From positions 62,001 to 126,000 of the forward strand of contig JADJYS010000033.1 of NCBI GenBank assembly GCA_016719645.1: a stretch of 64,000 nt of DNA. Direction: 5' to 3'. Positions 40,032 to 48,695 of this stretch are shown piece by piece (positions within the stretch are counted from its first letter, which is position 1; every line of letters starts with the position of its first letter). Source of the stretch: a bacterium (GTDB taxonomy: Bacteria > Krumholzibacteriota > Krumholzibacteriia > LZORAL124-64-63). A program made the position numbers and the translations under genes. Under the pieces are notes generated by a model. The model saw nothing but the letters and a program-made list of their open reading frames with translations, searched no databases and was not told where the DNA came from.

Positions 40032-40309
40032 GCGCCGGCCGCGCCAAGGACCCCCTGCAGGCCATCCCCGGCATCGGCCCGAGCCTCGCCGCCGACCTGC
40101 GCGAGCTGGGGATGCGCGAACCCGCCGACCTGCGCGGCCTGGACCCCGAGCGGCTCTACCGCGACCTCTGCGACGTCCGCGGCGCGCGGCAGGACCCCTG
40201 CGTCCTGTACGTCTTCCGCTGCGCGGTCTACTACGCCGCGACCCCCGCCGCCGACCGCGACCCCGACCTGCTCAAATGGTGGAACTGGAAAGACCGCGCC
40301 TCGGCCTGA
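40028..40309 (+). CDS. Helix-hairpin-helix protein of the Cdd1 family
   Basis: A 93-residue protein. LQAIPGIGPSLAADLRELG is a helix-hairpin-helix DNA-binding motif, followed by LRGLDPERLYRDLCDVRGARQ and CVLYVFRCAVYYA. This order is typical of the 'pathogenicity locus' Cdd1 family, whose role is unknown. The start is a GTG overlapping the rho stop. It ends 21 nt before element E2. Confidence 0.85.
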   Translation: MSAGRAKDPLQAIPGIGPSLAADLRELGMREPADLRGLDPERLYRDLCDVRGARQDPCVLYVFRCAVYYAATPAADRDPDLLKWWNWKDRASA

Positions 40310-40330
40310 GCCCGCCGCATCCCTGTCGCA

Positions 40331-40455
40331 GTCTCGCACCGTCCTGACGGGGTGTCCTGCAGGCCCTGAAGCCAGGATGGCGAAAGGGCCGAAAGGCCAA
40401 GCGCCCCGGGCACACGAGGTGCCCGGGGCGCGTCCCCGTCAGGTCGGTGCGAGAC
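40331..40455 (+). repeat. Structured intergenic element, copy E2
   Basis: Lies between the convergent Cdd1-like and DEAD-box genes. Outer arms 40331-40352 and 40434-40455 pair over 22 bp with one mismatch. Inside: a 9-nt linker, hairpin 1 (GGCCCTGAAGCC, loop AGGAT, GGCGAAAGGGCC), the 10-nt linker GAAAGGCCAA, and hairpin 2 with a 13-bp stem and loop ACGAG, then GT. The hairpin 2 stem differs from E1 and E3 by paired changes. Geometry is identical in all three copies. Confidence 0.85.
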
Positions 40456-40460
40456 GGCTT

Positions 40461-41690
40461 CTAACCGAAGCGCTTCATCCGCGTGGGAGCCCGCCGCCGC
40501 CCCCCGCCGCCGGACCGTCCCGACGCCGCGGCGCGGCGCACCGGGTTCAGGGCCGTCTCGGGCGTGAAGGCGCCGTAGTCGAAGCCGTCGATGCGGCGCC
40601 GCTCCAGCGGCACGCCGAGGGTCTTCTCGATGCGCTCGATCAGCTCGCTGTCGTCGCTGTCGACCAGGGTGAAGGCCTCGCCGGTGAGCTGGGCGCGGCC
40701 GGTGCGGCCGATGCGGTGGGTGTAGGCGTCGACGGTGTCGGGCGCGTCGTAGTTGATGACGTGCTTGACCGCGGTGACGTCGATGCCGCGGGCCGCGATG
40801 TCGGTGGCGACCAGGATGTCGTAGCGGCCGCTGCGGAAGCCGTCGATGGCCTGCTGGCGCTTGCTCTGCGGCATGTTGCCCTGCAGCTCGGCGACGCGCA
40901 TCCCGGAGCGCTCGAGGTCGTGGGCCAGGCTGCGCGCGCGGTGCTTGGTGCGGGTGAAGACCAGCGTGCGGCCGGTGGCCTCGCGGCGCAGCAGCGTCTC
41001 GAGCATGCTCTTGCGCAGGCGGTCGGTCGTGGGGTAGATCGAATGGGCGACCGTGGCGGCCGGGGCGATGGTGTCGACCTGGACGGCGAGCGGGTTGCGC
41101 AGGATCCGGTCGGCCAGGCCGCGGATGTCCATCGGCATGGTCGCCGAGAAGAACAGCGTCTGGCGGTCGACGGGCAGCTCCCGCAGGATGCGCTTCACGT
41201 CGGGCAGGAAGCCCATGTCGCACATGCGGTCGGCCTCGTCCAGGACCAGGATCTCGATCCCGGACAGGTCGGCGTCGCCCTCGCCCATGTGGTCGAGCAG
41301 GCGGCCCGGGCAGGCGACGATGATCTCGGTGCCCCGGCGCAGGGCCTGGGCCTGGGCGGCGCGGCCGACGCCCCCGTACACCGTCGCGCTGCGCAGGCCG
41401 GTGCGGCGGGTCATCGTGTGGAAGAAGCCGTGGATCTGCTCGGCCAGCTCGCGCGTGGGCGCGATGATCAGCGCGCGCGTGCGGCCGCGGGGGCCGTCGA
41501 GCAGGCGCTGCAGGATGGGCAGGGCGAAGGCCGCGGTCTTGCCGGTGCCGGTCTGGGCCACGCCCAGGACGTCGCGGCCGGCCATGACTTCGGGGATCGC
41601 CTGGCGCTGGATGGGGGTCGGCTTGGTATAGCCGGCGGCGCGCACGCCATCGAGGATGCGCGGATCGAGGCCGAAGATGTCGAAACTCAA
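40461..41690 (-). CDS. DEAD-box RNA helicase (RhlE type)
   Basis: A 409-residue ATP-dependent RNA helicase. The motifs run in order: YTKPTPIQRQAIP (Q), AQTGTGKTAAF (I), PTRELAEQI (Ia), VLDEADRM (II, DEAD), FFSATMP (III, SAT), ILVATDIAARGIDV (V) and HRIGRTGRA (VI). A basic Gly/Arg tail ends RRAPTRMKRFG. The start is a TTG at 41690 (MSFDIFGLDP, the usual RhlE beginning) with AAGGAG 9 nt upstream; an in-frame ATG at 41774 has no such site. A hairpin overlaps that Shine-Dalgarno sequence. Confidence 0.93.
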   Translation of the reverse strand: MSFDIFGLDPRILDGVRAAGYTKPTPIQRQAIPEVMAGRDVLGVAQTGTGKTAAFALPILQRLLDGPRGRTRALIIAPTRELAEQIHGFFHTMTRRTGLRSATVYGGVGRAAQAQALRRGTEIIVACPGRLLDHMGEGDADLSGIEILVLDEADRMCDMGFLPDVKRILRELPVDRQTLFFSATMPMDIRGLADRILRNPLAVQVDTIAPAATVAHSIYPTTDRLRKSMLETLLRREATGRTLVFTRTKHRARSLAHDLERSGMRVAELQGNMPQSKRQQAIDGFRSGRYDILVATDIAARGIDVTAVKHVINYDAPDTVDAYTHRIGRTGRAQLTGEAFTLVDSDDSELIERIEKTLGVPLERRRIDGFDYGAFTPETALNPVRRAAASGRSGGGGRRRAPTRMKRFG

Positions 41691-41699
41691 CTCAGGGTT

Positions 41700-41722
41700 C
41701 TCCTTGGCTCGGATGAGCCAAG
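41700..41722 (-). promoter_or_regulatory. Hairpin overlapping the ribosome binding site of the DEAD-box helicase gene
   Basis: In the mRNA, CTTGGCTC and GAGCCAAG form an 8-bp stem (41703-41722) with a 4-nt loop. The last three bases of the stem, AAG, are also the first half of the AAGGAG Shine-Dalgarno (41700-41705). The fold would hinder ribosome binding. Feedback control by the helicase is inferred. Confidence 0.45.
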
Positions 41723-41843
41723 TCGCATTCTCAGCTCGTAACGCGGGATTTATGGGGGTCGGGATGCGAACCATGTCTTTGATGCCCGACGGATCCTCAC
41801 CACCATAAGCAAATCGGCCGGGAAGCGCCAGGACGGAATCGAA

Positions 41844-41861
41844 GGGCCCCCGCGGGGGCCC
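41844..41861 (-). terminator. Terminator of the DUF302 gene
   Basis: GGGCCCCCGCGGGGGCCC is a perfect GC-rich palindrome 5 nt past the DUF302 stop, between two minus-strand genes. It is followed by TTCGATTCC with no T run. The rest of 41691-41866 holds the helicase leader. Confidence 0.5.
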
Positions 41862-41866
41862 CCGTT

Positions 41867-42352
41867 TCAACCCAGGATCTCGGCCAGGAACCGCTCGTCC
41901 GCGGCGGCGACCCGGCCCATGATCGCGGCGATCGCCGGCGGGAACAGCCGGCCCATCAGCCCCACGTTCATCTTCGCCAGCCAGACCGACCCGTCCTGCT
42001 TCTCGTAGACGGCCCAGGTGCAGGGCATCATGCCGGCGAACGACGGTTCGAGGCGCAGCATGCCGGAGGCGTACTTCGGGTTGCAGACGAAGAAGAAGCG
42101 CAGGCCGCGCAGGTTCTCCGGGGCCAGGCCCTTCTTCTCCAGAAGGGGGAAGGCGTCCCAGGCCGGCAGGGGCAGGCTCCAGCCCTCGGGGTCGGCCGGC
42201 ACCACGCGCTCGATCGCGGCGCAGGTGTCGTCGAAGCTGCGGCGGCTGCGGCGCGGCGCGATCATCCGGGTGCGCAGCATGCCGACGCCGGCGCCGGCGG
42301 CCAGCGCGAGACCGAGGATCAGGCCCAGGACCAGGGCGAACGTGGGGTTCAT
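41867..42352 (-). CDS. DUF302-like membrane-anchored protein
   Basis: A 161-residue protein. One N-terminal transmembrane helix (FALVLGLILGLALAAGAGVG) is followed by a soluble domain of the DUF302 kind: SFDDTCAAIERVVPADPEGW, RGLRFFFVCNPKYASGML, then MMPCTWAVYEKQDGSVWLAKMN. The C-terminal AAADERFLAEIL also fits. DUF302 proteins bind small molecules or metals in some species; the function here is unknown. GGAGGT precedes the ATG. Confidence 0.75.
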   Translation of the reverse strand: MNPTFALVLGLILGLALAAGAGVGMLRTRMIAPRRSRRSFDDTCAAIERVVPADPEGWSLPLPAWDAFPLLEKKGLAPENLRGLRFFFVCNPKYASGMLRLEPSFAGMMPCTWAVYEKQDGSVWLAKMNVGLMGRLFPPAIAAIMGRVAAADERFLAEILG

Positions 42353-42456
42353 CGCGACCTCCGGGTCGGTGTGGGTGGGTCCGGCCGCCAAGATAGTGAA
42401 AATCGGCGTTCGGGAAAGGCCGGAGGGTCGCTGTGGTCGCCGGCCGGCGGTTCCCG

Positions 42457-42462
42457 TATACT
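42457..42462 (+). promoter_or_regulatory. Candidate -10 of the LVIVD protein gene
   Basis: TATACT lies 38 nt before the GTG start. The -35 region (about TGGTCG at 42434) is weak. Confidence 0.35.
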
Positions 42463-42499
42463 GAAGCGAGTCCGGCCACCCGCCAGAAAGGGGACCGAC

Positions 42500-44665
42500 G
42501 TGTCGATCGCCCGCCGCCTCGCCTGCCTCCTGCCGGCCGCGCTGCTCGTCTGCGCGGCGGGCGCCCACGCCCAGAGCGATCCCGGCATCCCCCTGCCCAA
42601 CGCCGCCGAGCGCGTGAAGCCGCTCGGGCACTGGCCCAACGGCGCCTGCTACGCCGCCTGCGCCATGGGGGACACCGTGCTGGTGGGCAACGGCGCCGCC
42701 CTGGAGATCGTCGACTTCCGCGACCCCGCCGCGCCCGTCCGCCTCGGGTCCCTCACGCTCCCGAGCGAGATCTTCTTCCTGGCCGTGGACCGCGGCCTCG
42801 CCTACGTGAGCCTCATCGAGTACGGCCTCGCGGTGGTGGACGTGCGCGACCCCAAGCACCCGCGCGGGCTCGCCAGGCTGGACGTCCCGGGGCGGATCTA
42901 CGACATCGCGGTGCGCGGCGGCTTCGCGTTCCTGGCCGTCGGCGACCACGGCCTGCGCGTCGTGGACGTCCGCGACCCCAAGCGCCCGCGCGAAGCGGCC
43001 GCCTACAGCACCGACGGCACCCTGTTCGAGGTCGACCTGCAGGACCACCTGGCCTACCTGTCGTACGGGTCGGGGGGCGTGCACGTCCTGGACGTCACCT
43101 GGCCGACCGCGCCCAAGCCGGTGTCGGTCACCAAGCCGTGGGACTCGGTGCGCGGCCTGAGCCTGCGCGGGGGCCACGCCTACTGCGCGCTCGGCAACGA
43201 CGGCTTCGGCGTGCTGGACCTGTCGGCGCCGGCCGCCCCCCTGGCCGTCGCCACCTACCCGCTGCCCGGCAACGTCGTGGACGCGGTGACCGTCGGGGAC
43301 CGCCTCTACGTCTCCGGCTTCAGCTGCGGCTTCCAGTCCTTCGACCTGACGGACGCGGCGGCGCCGGTCTGGGCGGGGTCGCTGCCCTACGACAACTGCC
43401 TCACCACGGTCGCCGGCCGCGACTGGCTCTACGTGCCGACCAGCCCCACCGGGCTGGCGGTGGTGGCGCAGGCGCCGGGACAGGCCCCGGTCGAGGTCGG
43501 CCGCCGCGACGACGGCGGCCACAGCGCGAAGATGGACGTCGTGGGCACCACGGCCTACGTCGTGGGCCGCTACGACGGCCTGCGCATCGTGGACGTGCGC
43601 GATCCCGCCGCGCCGCGCGGCCTCGGCCGCTGGCCGGCGACCCACGCCCGCGACGTGAAGGTCCGCGACGGGATCGCCTACGTCGCCGCGGAGTCGGGCG
43701 GCCTGCAGATCGTCGACGTGCACGACCCGGCCGCGCCGGTCCTGCTCGGCCGCTACTCGTCCTTCTACGCCAACTGCATCGTGCTGGACGGCGACCTCTG
43801 CTACGTGGGCGACCGCAACCAGGGCCTGCTGATCGTCGACGTCGCGACGCCCGCGGCGCCGCGGCTGGTGGGGCGCTACTTCGTGTCGGGCCAGTACGTC
43901 TACGGCCTGCAGGTGCGCGACGGCACGGCCTACCTGGCCTACGGCTACGACGGTCTGCGCATCGTCGACGTCTCCGACCCGGCGCACCCCGTCCTGGCCG
44001 GCCAGCTCGGCACCGACGGGTTCAGCCAGGGCGTCGACGCGGGTGACGGTTTCGTGGTGCTGGCCGAGGGGAGCGTGGGCCTGCGGCTGGTGCTGGTCAG
44101 CGATCCCGCCAGCCCGGTGGAGATCGGCCGCTGCCTCACCAAGGGACACGCCGCCGGCGTCACGCTCCAGGGCGACTTCGTCTACGCCGCGACCTACCCG
44201 CACGGCCTGACGATCGTCGACGTCAAGGACCAGCGCCTGCCCGAGCCGATCGGCCACTTCGACACCGCCGGCACGGCCCAGAGCGTCGTCGCCCGCGGCC
44301 CGCGCCTCTACCTGGTCGACATGGAGGACGGCTTCTGGATCCTCGAGCACGAGGACGTCTACCAGACGATGGACGTGACGCCGTCGGCCGCCGGCCTGCG
44401 CCTGGCCGCCGCGCCCAACCCGTTCAACCCCGCGACGCAGCTGGGCTTCGCCCTGGCCCGCCCCGGCCGCGCGCGCCTGACCATCCACGCCGCCGACGGC
44501 CGCCTGCTCGCCAGCCTGGTCGACGCCGACCTGCCCGGCGGCCCGCACGCCTACGTCTGGGACGGCCGCGACGCCGCGGGCCGGCCCGCGCCCAGCGGCT
44601 TCTACCTGGCGCGGCTGGTCGCGGACGGGTCGGTGACCAGCCGCAAGCTGATGCTGGTGAAGTAG
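42500..44665 (+). CDS. Secreted LVIVD-repeat beta-propeller protein with FlgD-like C-terminal domain
   Basis: A 721-residue protein starting at GTG with AAGGGGA upstream. A signal peptide (LACLLPAALLVCAAGAHA) is followed by about a dozen LVIVD repeats of roughly 42 residues, such as GLRVVDVRDPKRP, GLRIVDVRDPAAP and GLQIVDVHDPAAP, which fold as one or two beta-propellers. The last 85 residues (APNPFNPATQLGFAL ... VWDGRDAAGRPAPSGFYLARL) are the same FlgD-like Ig domain as in the LamG protein at 856. A cell-surface or secreted scaffold role is inferred. Confidence 0.88.
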   Translation: MSIARRLACLLPAALLVCAAGAHAQSDPGIPLPNAAERVKPLGHWPNGACYAACAMGDTVLVGNGAALEIVDFRDPAAPVRLGSLTLPSEIFFLAVDRGLAYVSLIEYGLAVVDVRDPKHPRGLARLDVPGRIYDIAVRGGFAFLAVGDHGLRVVDVRDPKRPREAAAYSTDGTLFEVDLQDHLAYLSYGSGGVHVLDVTWPTAPKPVSVTKPWDSVRGLSLRGGHAYCALGNDGFGVLDLSAPAAPLAVATYPLPGNVVDAVTVGDRLYVSGFSCGFQSFDLTDAAAPVWAGSLPYDNCLTTVAGRDWLYVPTSPTGLAVVAQAPGQAPVEVGRRDDGGHSAKMDVVGTTAYVVGRYDGLRIVDVRDPAAPRGLGRWPATHARDVKVRDGIAYVAAESGGLQIVDVHDPAAPVLLGRYSSFYANCIVLDGDLCYVGDRNQGLLIVDVATPAAPRLVGRYFVSGQYVYGLQVRDGTAYLAYGYDGLRIVDVSDPAHPVLAGQLGTDGFSQGVDAGDGFVVLAEGSVGLRLVLVSDPASPVEIGRCLTKGHAAGVTLQGDFVYAATYPHGLTIVDVKDQRLPEPIGHFDTAGTAQSVVARGPRLYLVDMEDGFWILEHEDVYQTMDVTPSAAGLRLAAAPNPFNPATQLGFALARPGRARLTIHAADGRLLASLVDADLPGGPHAYVWDGRDAAGRPAPSGFYLARLVADGSVTSRKLMLVK

Positions 44666-44678
44666 GGGGCCCGGCAGG

Positions 44679-45143
44679 TCAGAACAGCAGCGCGACGATC
44701 CGCTCGAGCCCCTCGCGGTCGACCTCGCCGAAGGCGTCCGGCCGCTCGGAATCCACGTCCAGCACCGCCACGATGTCGCCGCCGGCGTCGCGCACCGGCA
44801 CGACGATCTCGCTGCGCGAGCGCGCGTCGCAGGCGACGTGGCCCGGGTAGGCGTGGACGTCGGGCACCACCACCGTCGCGCCGCCGCGGACCCCGGCCCA
44901 GCACACGCCTTCCGGCCCGCGCAGCACGGCGCAGGCCACCGGCCCCTGGTAGGGGCCGACCACCAGCGCGCCGTCGATCACCCGGTAGAACCCCGTCCAG
45001 AAGAAGTGCGGCATCTTGTGGTGCAGCACCGCGACGGCGGTCGCCATGCGGGCGGTCGGGTCGTCGGTCTTCAGGAACAGCTCGGCCAGCTGGGCTTCGA
45101 TGCGCCGGTAGCGCCCGGCGAGGCCGTCGCGGTCGTCGTGCAT
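44679..45143 (-). CDS. msrC: Free methionine-(R)-sulfoxide reductase (GAF domain, fRMsr)
   Basis: A 154-residue GAF-domain enzyme that reduces free Met-R-sulfoxide. Signature segments are HFFWTGFYRV, LVVGPYQGPVACAVL, EGVCWAGV, and VPDVHAYPGHVACDARSRSEIVVPV. The three catalytic cysteines (PVACAV, GVCWAG, HVACDA) are present. The length is standard. It follows the MBL gene on the same strand after a 34-nt gap and is convergent with the LVIVD gene. Confidence 0.92.
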   Translation of the reverse strand: MHDDRDGLAGRYRRIEAQLAELFLKTDDPTARMATAVAVLHHKMPHFFWTGFYRVIDGALVVGPYQGPVACAVLRGPEGVCWAGVRGGATVVVPDVHAYPGHVACDARSRSEIVVPVRDAGGDIVAVLDVDSERPDAFGEVDREGLERIVALLF

Positions 45144-45177
45144 GTCGGCTCCGGGGCGGCCGCGGGGGGCCGCGGGA

Positions 45178-46584
45178 TCAGGTGAGGGTGACGGCGTCGA
45201 GGTACGCCGGCACCGACGCCTCGTACCCGCACTCGCGGCGCAGGGATTCGGCGAAGGCGGCGGCGGTCTCGGGCTCGCCGTGGGTGACGAAGACGTGCCG
45301 CGGCTTCTCCCGCAGCGCGCCCGCCCAGCGCAGCAGCTCGCCGCGTCCGGCGTGGGCCGAGAAGCCGTGGATCTCGGCCACCCGCGCGCGGACCGGCCGC
45401 ATCGCGCCGAACAGGCGCACCTCGGGCGCGCCGTCCAGGATGTCGCGGCCCAGGGTGCCGGACGCCTGGTAGCCGATGAACAGCACCGTGCTCTCGGGCC
45501 GGCCCAGGTTGTGCTCGAGGTGGTACTTGATGCGGCCGCTGGTGCACATGCCCGACCCGGCGATGATGATCGCCGGCCGCTTCTGGAAGTTGATCGCCTG
45601 GGACTCCTCGCGGGTCCGGCAGAGCCGCAGGCCGGGGAAGTCGCTCAGGTGCCGGCCCTCGCGCAGCAGGACGCGGGCCTCCTCGTCGAACAGCTCGGGG
45701 TGCCGCGCGAAGACCTCGGTGACCTTGATGGCCATCGGGCTGTCCACGAAGACGGGCAGGTCGGGCACGCGGCCCGCCTGGCGCAGCTGGTTCAGGTGGT
45801 AGAGCAGGTCCTGGGTGCGCTCGACCGAGAAGCTCGGGATCACCAGGTTGCCGCCCGCGGCGGCGGTCTCGTGGACCACGCGGGCCAGGGCTTCGGGCAC
45901 CTCCCGCGGCGGGTCGTGGTCCCGTTCCCCGTAGGTCGATTCGATCACCAGGTAGTCGGCGTGGGCGGGCGGCCGCGGGTCCTCGAGGATCGGCATGTCC
46001 CAGGGGCCGAGGTCGCCCGAGAAGACCAGCGTGCGCCGGCTCCCGCCCTCGCCGAGGCGCAGGATCACCGAGGCGGCGCCCAGGATGTGCCCGGCCGGCG
46101 TGAACTCGACCTCGATGCCGTCGGCCACGCGCACCGGGGCGCCGAACGCCGCCTTGGTCAGGCGCTTGCGGACGGCGAGGGCGTCGCGGTGGGTGTAGAG
46201 GGGCTCCTCGGGGTGCGGGCCGCTGCGGCCCTCGCGCCGGTGCCGCTTGCGCTTGTTGCGGGCGTCCTCTTCCTGGATCGTGCCCGCGTCCTCCATGACG
46301 ATCATGGCGATGTCGGCCGTCGCCGCCGTGCAGTGGATGCGGCCGGCGAAGCCGTCGCGCACCAGCTTCGGCAGCAGGCCGCAGTGGTCGAGGTGGCCGT
46401 GGGTCAGGACCACCGCGTCGATGTCCGCCGGCGCGACGGGGTCCGGCTGCCAGTTGCGCGCCTTGTGGCGCCACTCCTGGAACAGGCCGCAGTCCACGTA
46501 GACGCGCTTGCCGCCGGCCTCGACGAGGTAGCGCGAGCCGGTGACGTTGCCGGCGGCGCCCAGGAAGGTCAGTCGGATGTCCAT
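45178..46584 (-). CDS. Metallo-beta-lactamase/beta-CASP RNA-processing nuclease
   Basis: A 468-residue protein of the CPSF73/YsxA-like MBL fold. Metal ligands are in VLTHGHLDHCGLLP (HxHxDH), PAGHILGAASV and VFSGDLGPWDMPIL. The beta-CASP part has VIPSFSVERTQDLLY and IIIAGSGMCTSGRIKYHL, and the RMMBL C-terminal part ends with HGFSAHAGRGELLRW and VFVTHGEPETAAAFA. These enzymes are RNA endo/exonucleases. GGAGGGGAG precedes the ATG. It is divergent from the POT transporter. Confidence 0.92.
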   Translation of the reverse strand: MDIRLTFLGAAGNVTGSRYLVEAGGKRVYVDCGLFQEWRHKARNWQPDPVAPADIDAVVLTHGHLDHCGLLPKLVRDGFAGRIHCTAATADIAMIVMEDAGTIQEEDARNKRKRHRREGRSGPHPEEPLYTHRDALAVRKRLTKAAFGAPVRVADGIEVEFTPAGHILGAASVILRLGEGGSRRTLVFSGDLGPWDMPILEDPRPPAHADYLVIESTYGERDHDPPREVPEALARVVHETAAAGGNLVIPSFSVERTQDLLYHLNQLRQAGRVPDLPVFVDSPMAIKVTEVFARHPELFDEEARVLLREGRHLSDFPGLRLCRTREESQAINFQKRPAIIIAGSGMCTSGRIKYHLEHNLGRPESTVLFIGYQASGTLGRDILDGAPEVRLFGAMRPVRARVAEIHGFSAHAGRGELLRWAGALREKPRHVFVTHGEPETAAAFAESLRRECGYEASVPAYLDAVTLT

Positions 46585-46700
46585 GGTCGCTCCCCTCCGT
46601 CGCCGCCGGACCTTCCGGCGAGCGGGCGACCCGCCCAATATACACCGCAGGCCGTCCGGAGCCCACGCGCGACGTTCTTCCCGCGCCGCCAGGAGACAGA

Positions 46701-46730
46701 TTGCCGCCGGGCCCGCCGTTGCCCTACACT
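46701..46730 (+). promoter_or_regulatory. Sigma-70-type promoter of the POT transporter gene
   Basis: TTGCCG (46701-46706), an 18-bp spacer and TACACT (46725-46730), 35 nt before the ATG. Confidence 0.5.
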
Positions 46731-46765
46731 CACGGGAAACACAGCCCGCACCCTCGGGGAGGACC

Positions 46766-48118
46766 ATGACCGACGGCAAGACGACCTGGCGCTTCCCGCG
46801 CGCCTTCTGGACCGGCAACGGCGCCGAGCTCTGCGAGCGCGCCGCCTACTACGGCACCTTCATCGCCCTGCGCACCTACCTGATCCGCGCCGTGGGCCTG
46901 GACGACGTCCAGGCGGGCGTGGTGGCCGGCCTGTTCGGCGGCTGGATCTACCTGATGCCCTTCTTCACCGGGGCGCTGGCCGACCGCATGGGCTTCCGCA
47001 ACGCCCTGATGCTGGCCTTCGCCCTGCTGACCGTCGGCTACGGCACCCTGGGCTTCCTGCACGAGCTGGGCCCGGTCATCGCGGGCCTGGTGCTGGTGGT
47101 GCTGGGCGGCGCCTTCGTCAAGCCGGTGATCACCGGCACGGTCTCGAAGTGCTCCGACGAGCACAACCGCGCCCGCGCCTTCAGCATCTTCTACATGGTG
47201 GTCAACATCGGCTCGTTCACGGGCAAGACCATCGTGGCGCCCATGCGCATCCAGATGGGCGTCGAGACGGTGCCCTTCTTCTCGGCCGGCGCGGCGCTGG
47301 TGGCGCTGATCCTGGTGGCGCTGGTCTACCGCCCCGACGACGACAACGGCGTGGCCCAGGTCCGCACCTTCCGCGAGACCCTGCAGGGCATGTGGATGGC
47401 CCTGAGCAACCTGCGCTTCCTGTCGCTCATCCTGATCACGGCGGGGTTCTGGGCCATCCAGGGCCAGCTCTACGCGGCGATGCCGGACTACGTGCTGCGC
47501 ATGGCCGGCGAGGCCTACAAGCCCGAGTGGTACGCCAACATCAACCCGCTGGTGGTGGTGCTGTTCGTGGTGCTGATCACGCAGCTGGTGCGCTCCTGGA
47601 AGCCCGAGATCTCGATCCTGGTGGCGATGTGCCTGATCCCGTTCTCGGCCCTGGCGATGGCCGGGTCGGCGTGGATCCACGGCCACGTGAACGTCCTGGG
47701 CATGTCGCTGCACCCGATCACGCTGATGATGATCATCGGCATCGCCATCCAGGGCCTCGCGGAGTGCTTCCTGAGCCCGAAGTGGCTGGAGTTCGCCTCG
47801 CTGCAGGCGCCGAAGGGCAAGGAGGGCACCTACCTCGGCTTCGCCCACATGAATTCCTTCTTCGCCAACATCTTCGGCTTCGTGCTCTCGGGCTTCCTGC
47901 TGACCAAGTACTGTCCCGAGCCGTCCACCCTCTCCGAGGCCGTCCGGCAGCAGCACGCCGCGGCCCTGGCGGGGCAGGGGCCGATGCCGGAGGTGTACGC
48001 GCAGGCGCATTACCTGTGGTACGCGTACGCGGCGGTGGGGCTGGTTTCATTGGCGGCGCTGGGGGTGTACATCGCGGTGACGCGGCGGCTGGATCGGCGC
48101 CGGGTGGTGGTGGTCTGA
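46766..48118 (+). CDS. POT/PTR-family proton-dependent peptide transporter-like protein
   Basis: A 450-residue MFS protein with about twelve helices. The first helix carries E21-x2-E24-R25 in ELCERAAYYGT, the ExxER proton-coupling motif of the POT family. Other markers are TGALADRMGFRNALML (MFS motif A), GGAFVKPVITGTV and FYMVVNIGSF, and late GLAECFLSPKWLEFASLQAPKG. Transport of di- or tripeptides with protons is the family role; the exact substrate is open. GGGGAGG precedes the ATG. Confidence 0.88.
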   Translation: MTDGKTTWRFPRAFWTGNGAELCERAAYYGTFIALRTYLIRAVGLDDVQAGVVAGLFGGWIYLMPFFTGALADRMGFRNALMLAFALLTVGYGTLGFLHELGPVIAGLVLVVLGGAFVKPVITGTVSKCSDEHNRARAFSIFYMVVNIGSFTGKTIVAPMRIQMGVETVPFFSAGAALVALILVALVYRPDDDNGVAQVRTFRETLQGMWMALSNLRFLSLILITAGFWAIQGQLYAAMPDYVLRMAGEAYKPEWYANINPLVVVLFVVLITQLVRSWKPEISILVAMCLIPFSALAMAGSAWIHGHVNVLGMSLHPITLMMIIGIAIQGLAECFLSPKWLEFASLQAPKGKEGTYLGFAHMNSFFANIFGFVLSGFLLTKYCPEPSTLSEAVRQQHAAALAGQGPMPEVYAQAHYLWYAYAAVGLVSLAALGVYIAVTRRLDRRRVVVV

Positions 48119-48147
48119 CGCCCGCTGCGATTGTGGAGGACTGTGAC

Positions 48148-48669
48148 ATGGCCGGTCCCGGACGCGACCGTCGTTTGATCGCGGCACTCGCGGGCCTCGG
48201 CGCGCTGGTCGCCGGCTGCGCGATGCCGCCGGCGCCGCCCACGAGTAAGGGCCAGGCCGAGATCCTCTTCCTTTGGGGCGTCGGGGGACGCAACCGCCTC
48301 GATACGGTCAACGAGACGCTGGTGAAGGACATGATCGGGGATCCCCCGCTCGTCGTCCGCTTCTCGCTCAACGACCGGGAAAAATCGCGGATCGTCGCTC
48401 TGGCCGACTCTCTGGGTTTTTTCGATCTGCCCGTAAATGTGGTGCCGCCTGATACGATGGGTTATCGAACCATTCAGACTCCTTGCTCGGAATACATGCT
48501 CCGGATCTCCGTCGGCGCGAGAATCCACACGTCATCCTGGACAACGTGCGACCAGACTCCTTGTGATGAGTGCGATCGCGCGGAAAGCCTGGGGCGGCTG
48601 TTGAGCCAGTTCATAGAAAGTCGACCCGCGTTCAAGCGGCTGCCGGTGCCACGAGGTGGGTACATGTGA
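48148..48669 (+). CDS. Hypothetical lipoprotein
   Basis: A 173-residue protein with a lipoprotein signal: GLGALVAGC followed by AMPPAPP. The mature part has no family that I recognise. It holds paired cysteines (TTCDQTPCDECDRAE) and a SLGFFDLPVNVVPPDTMG segment of the kind seen in proteins that accept a short arithmetic-like domain. The stretch 48400-48560 is noticeably lower in GC than its neighbours and leads toward mazEF, so recent acquisition is possible. Confidence 0.7.
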   Translation: MAGPGRDRRLIAALAGLGALVAGCAMPPAPPTSKGQAEILFLWGVGGRNRLDTVNETLVKDMIGDPPLVVRFSLNDREKSRIVALADSLGFFDLPVNVVPPDTMGYRTIQTPCSEYMLRISVGARIHTSSWTTCDQTPCDECDRAESLGRLLSQFIESRPAFKRLPVPRGGYM

Positions 48670-48695
48670 AAGACATGCCGGTGCGTTGCGTCCGG

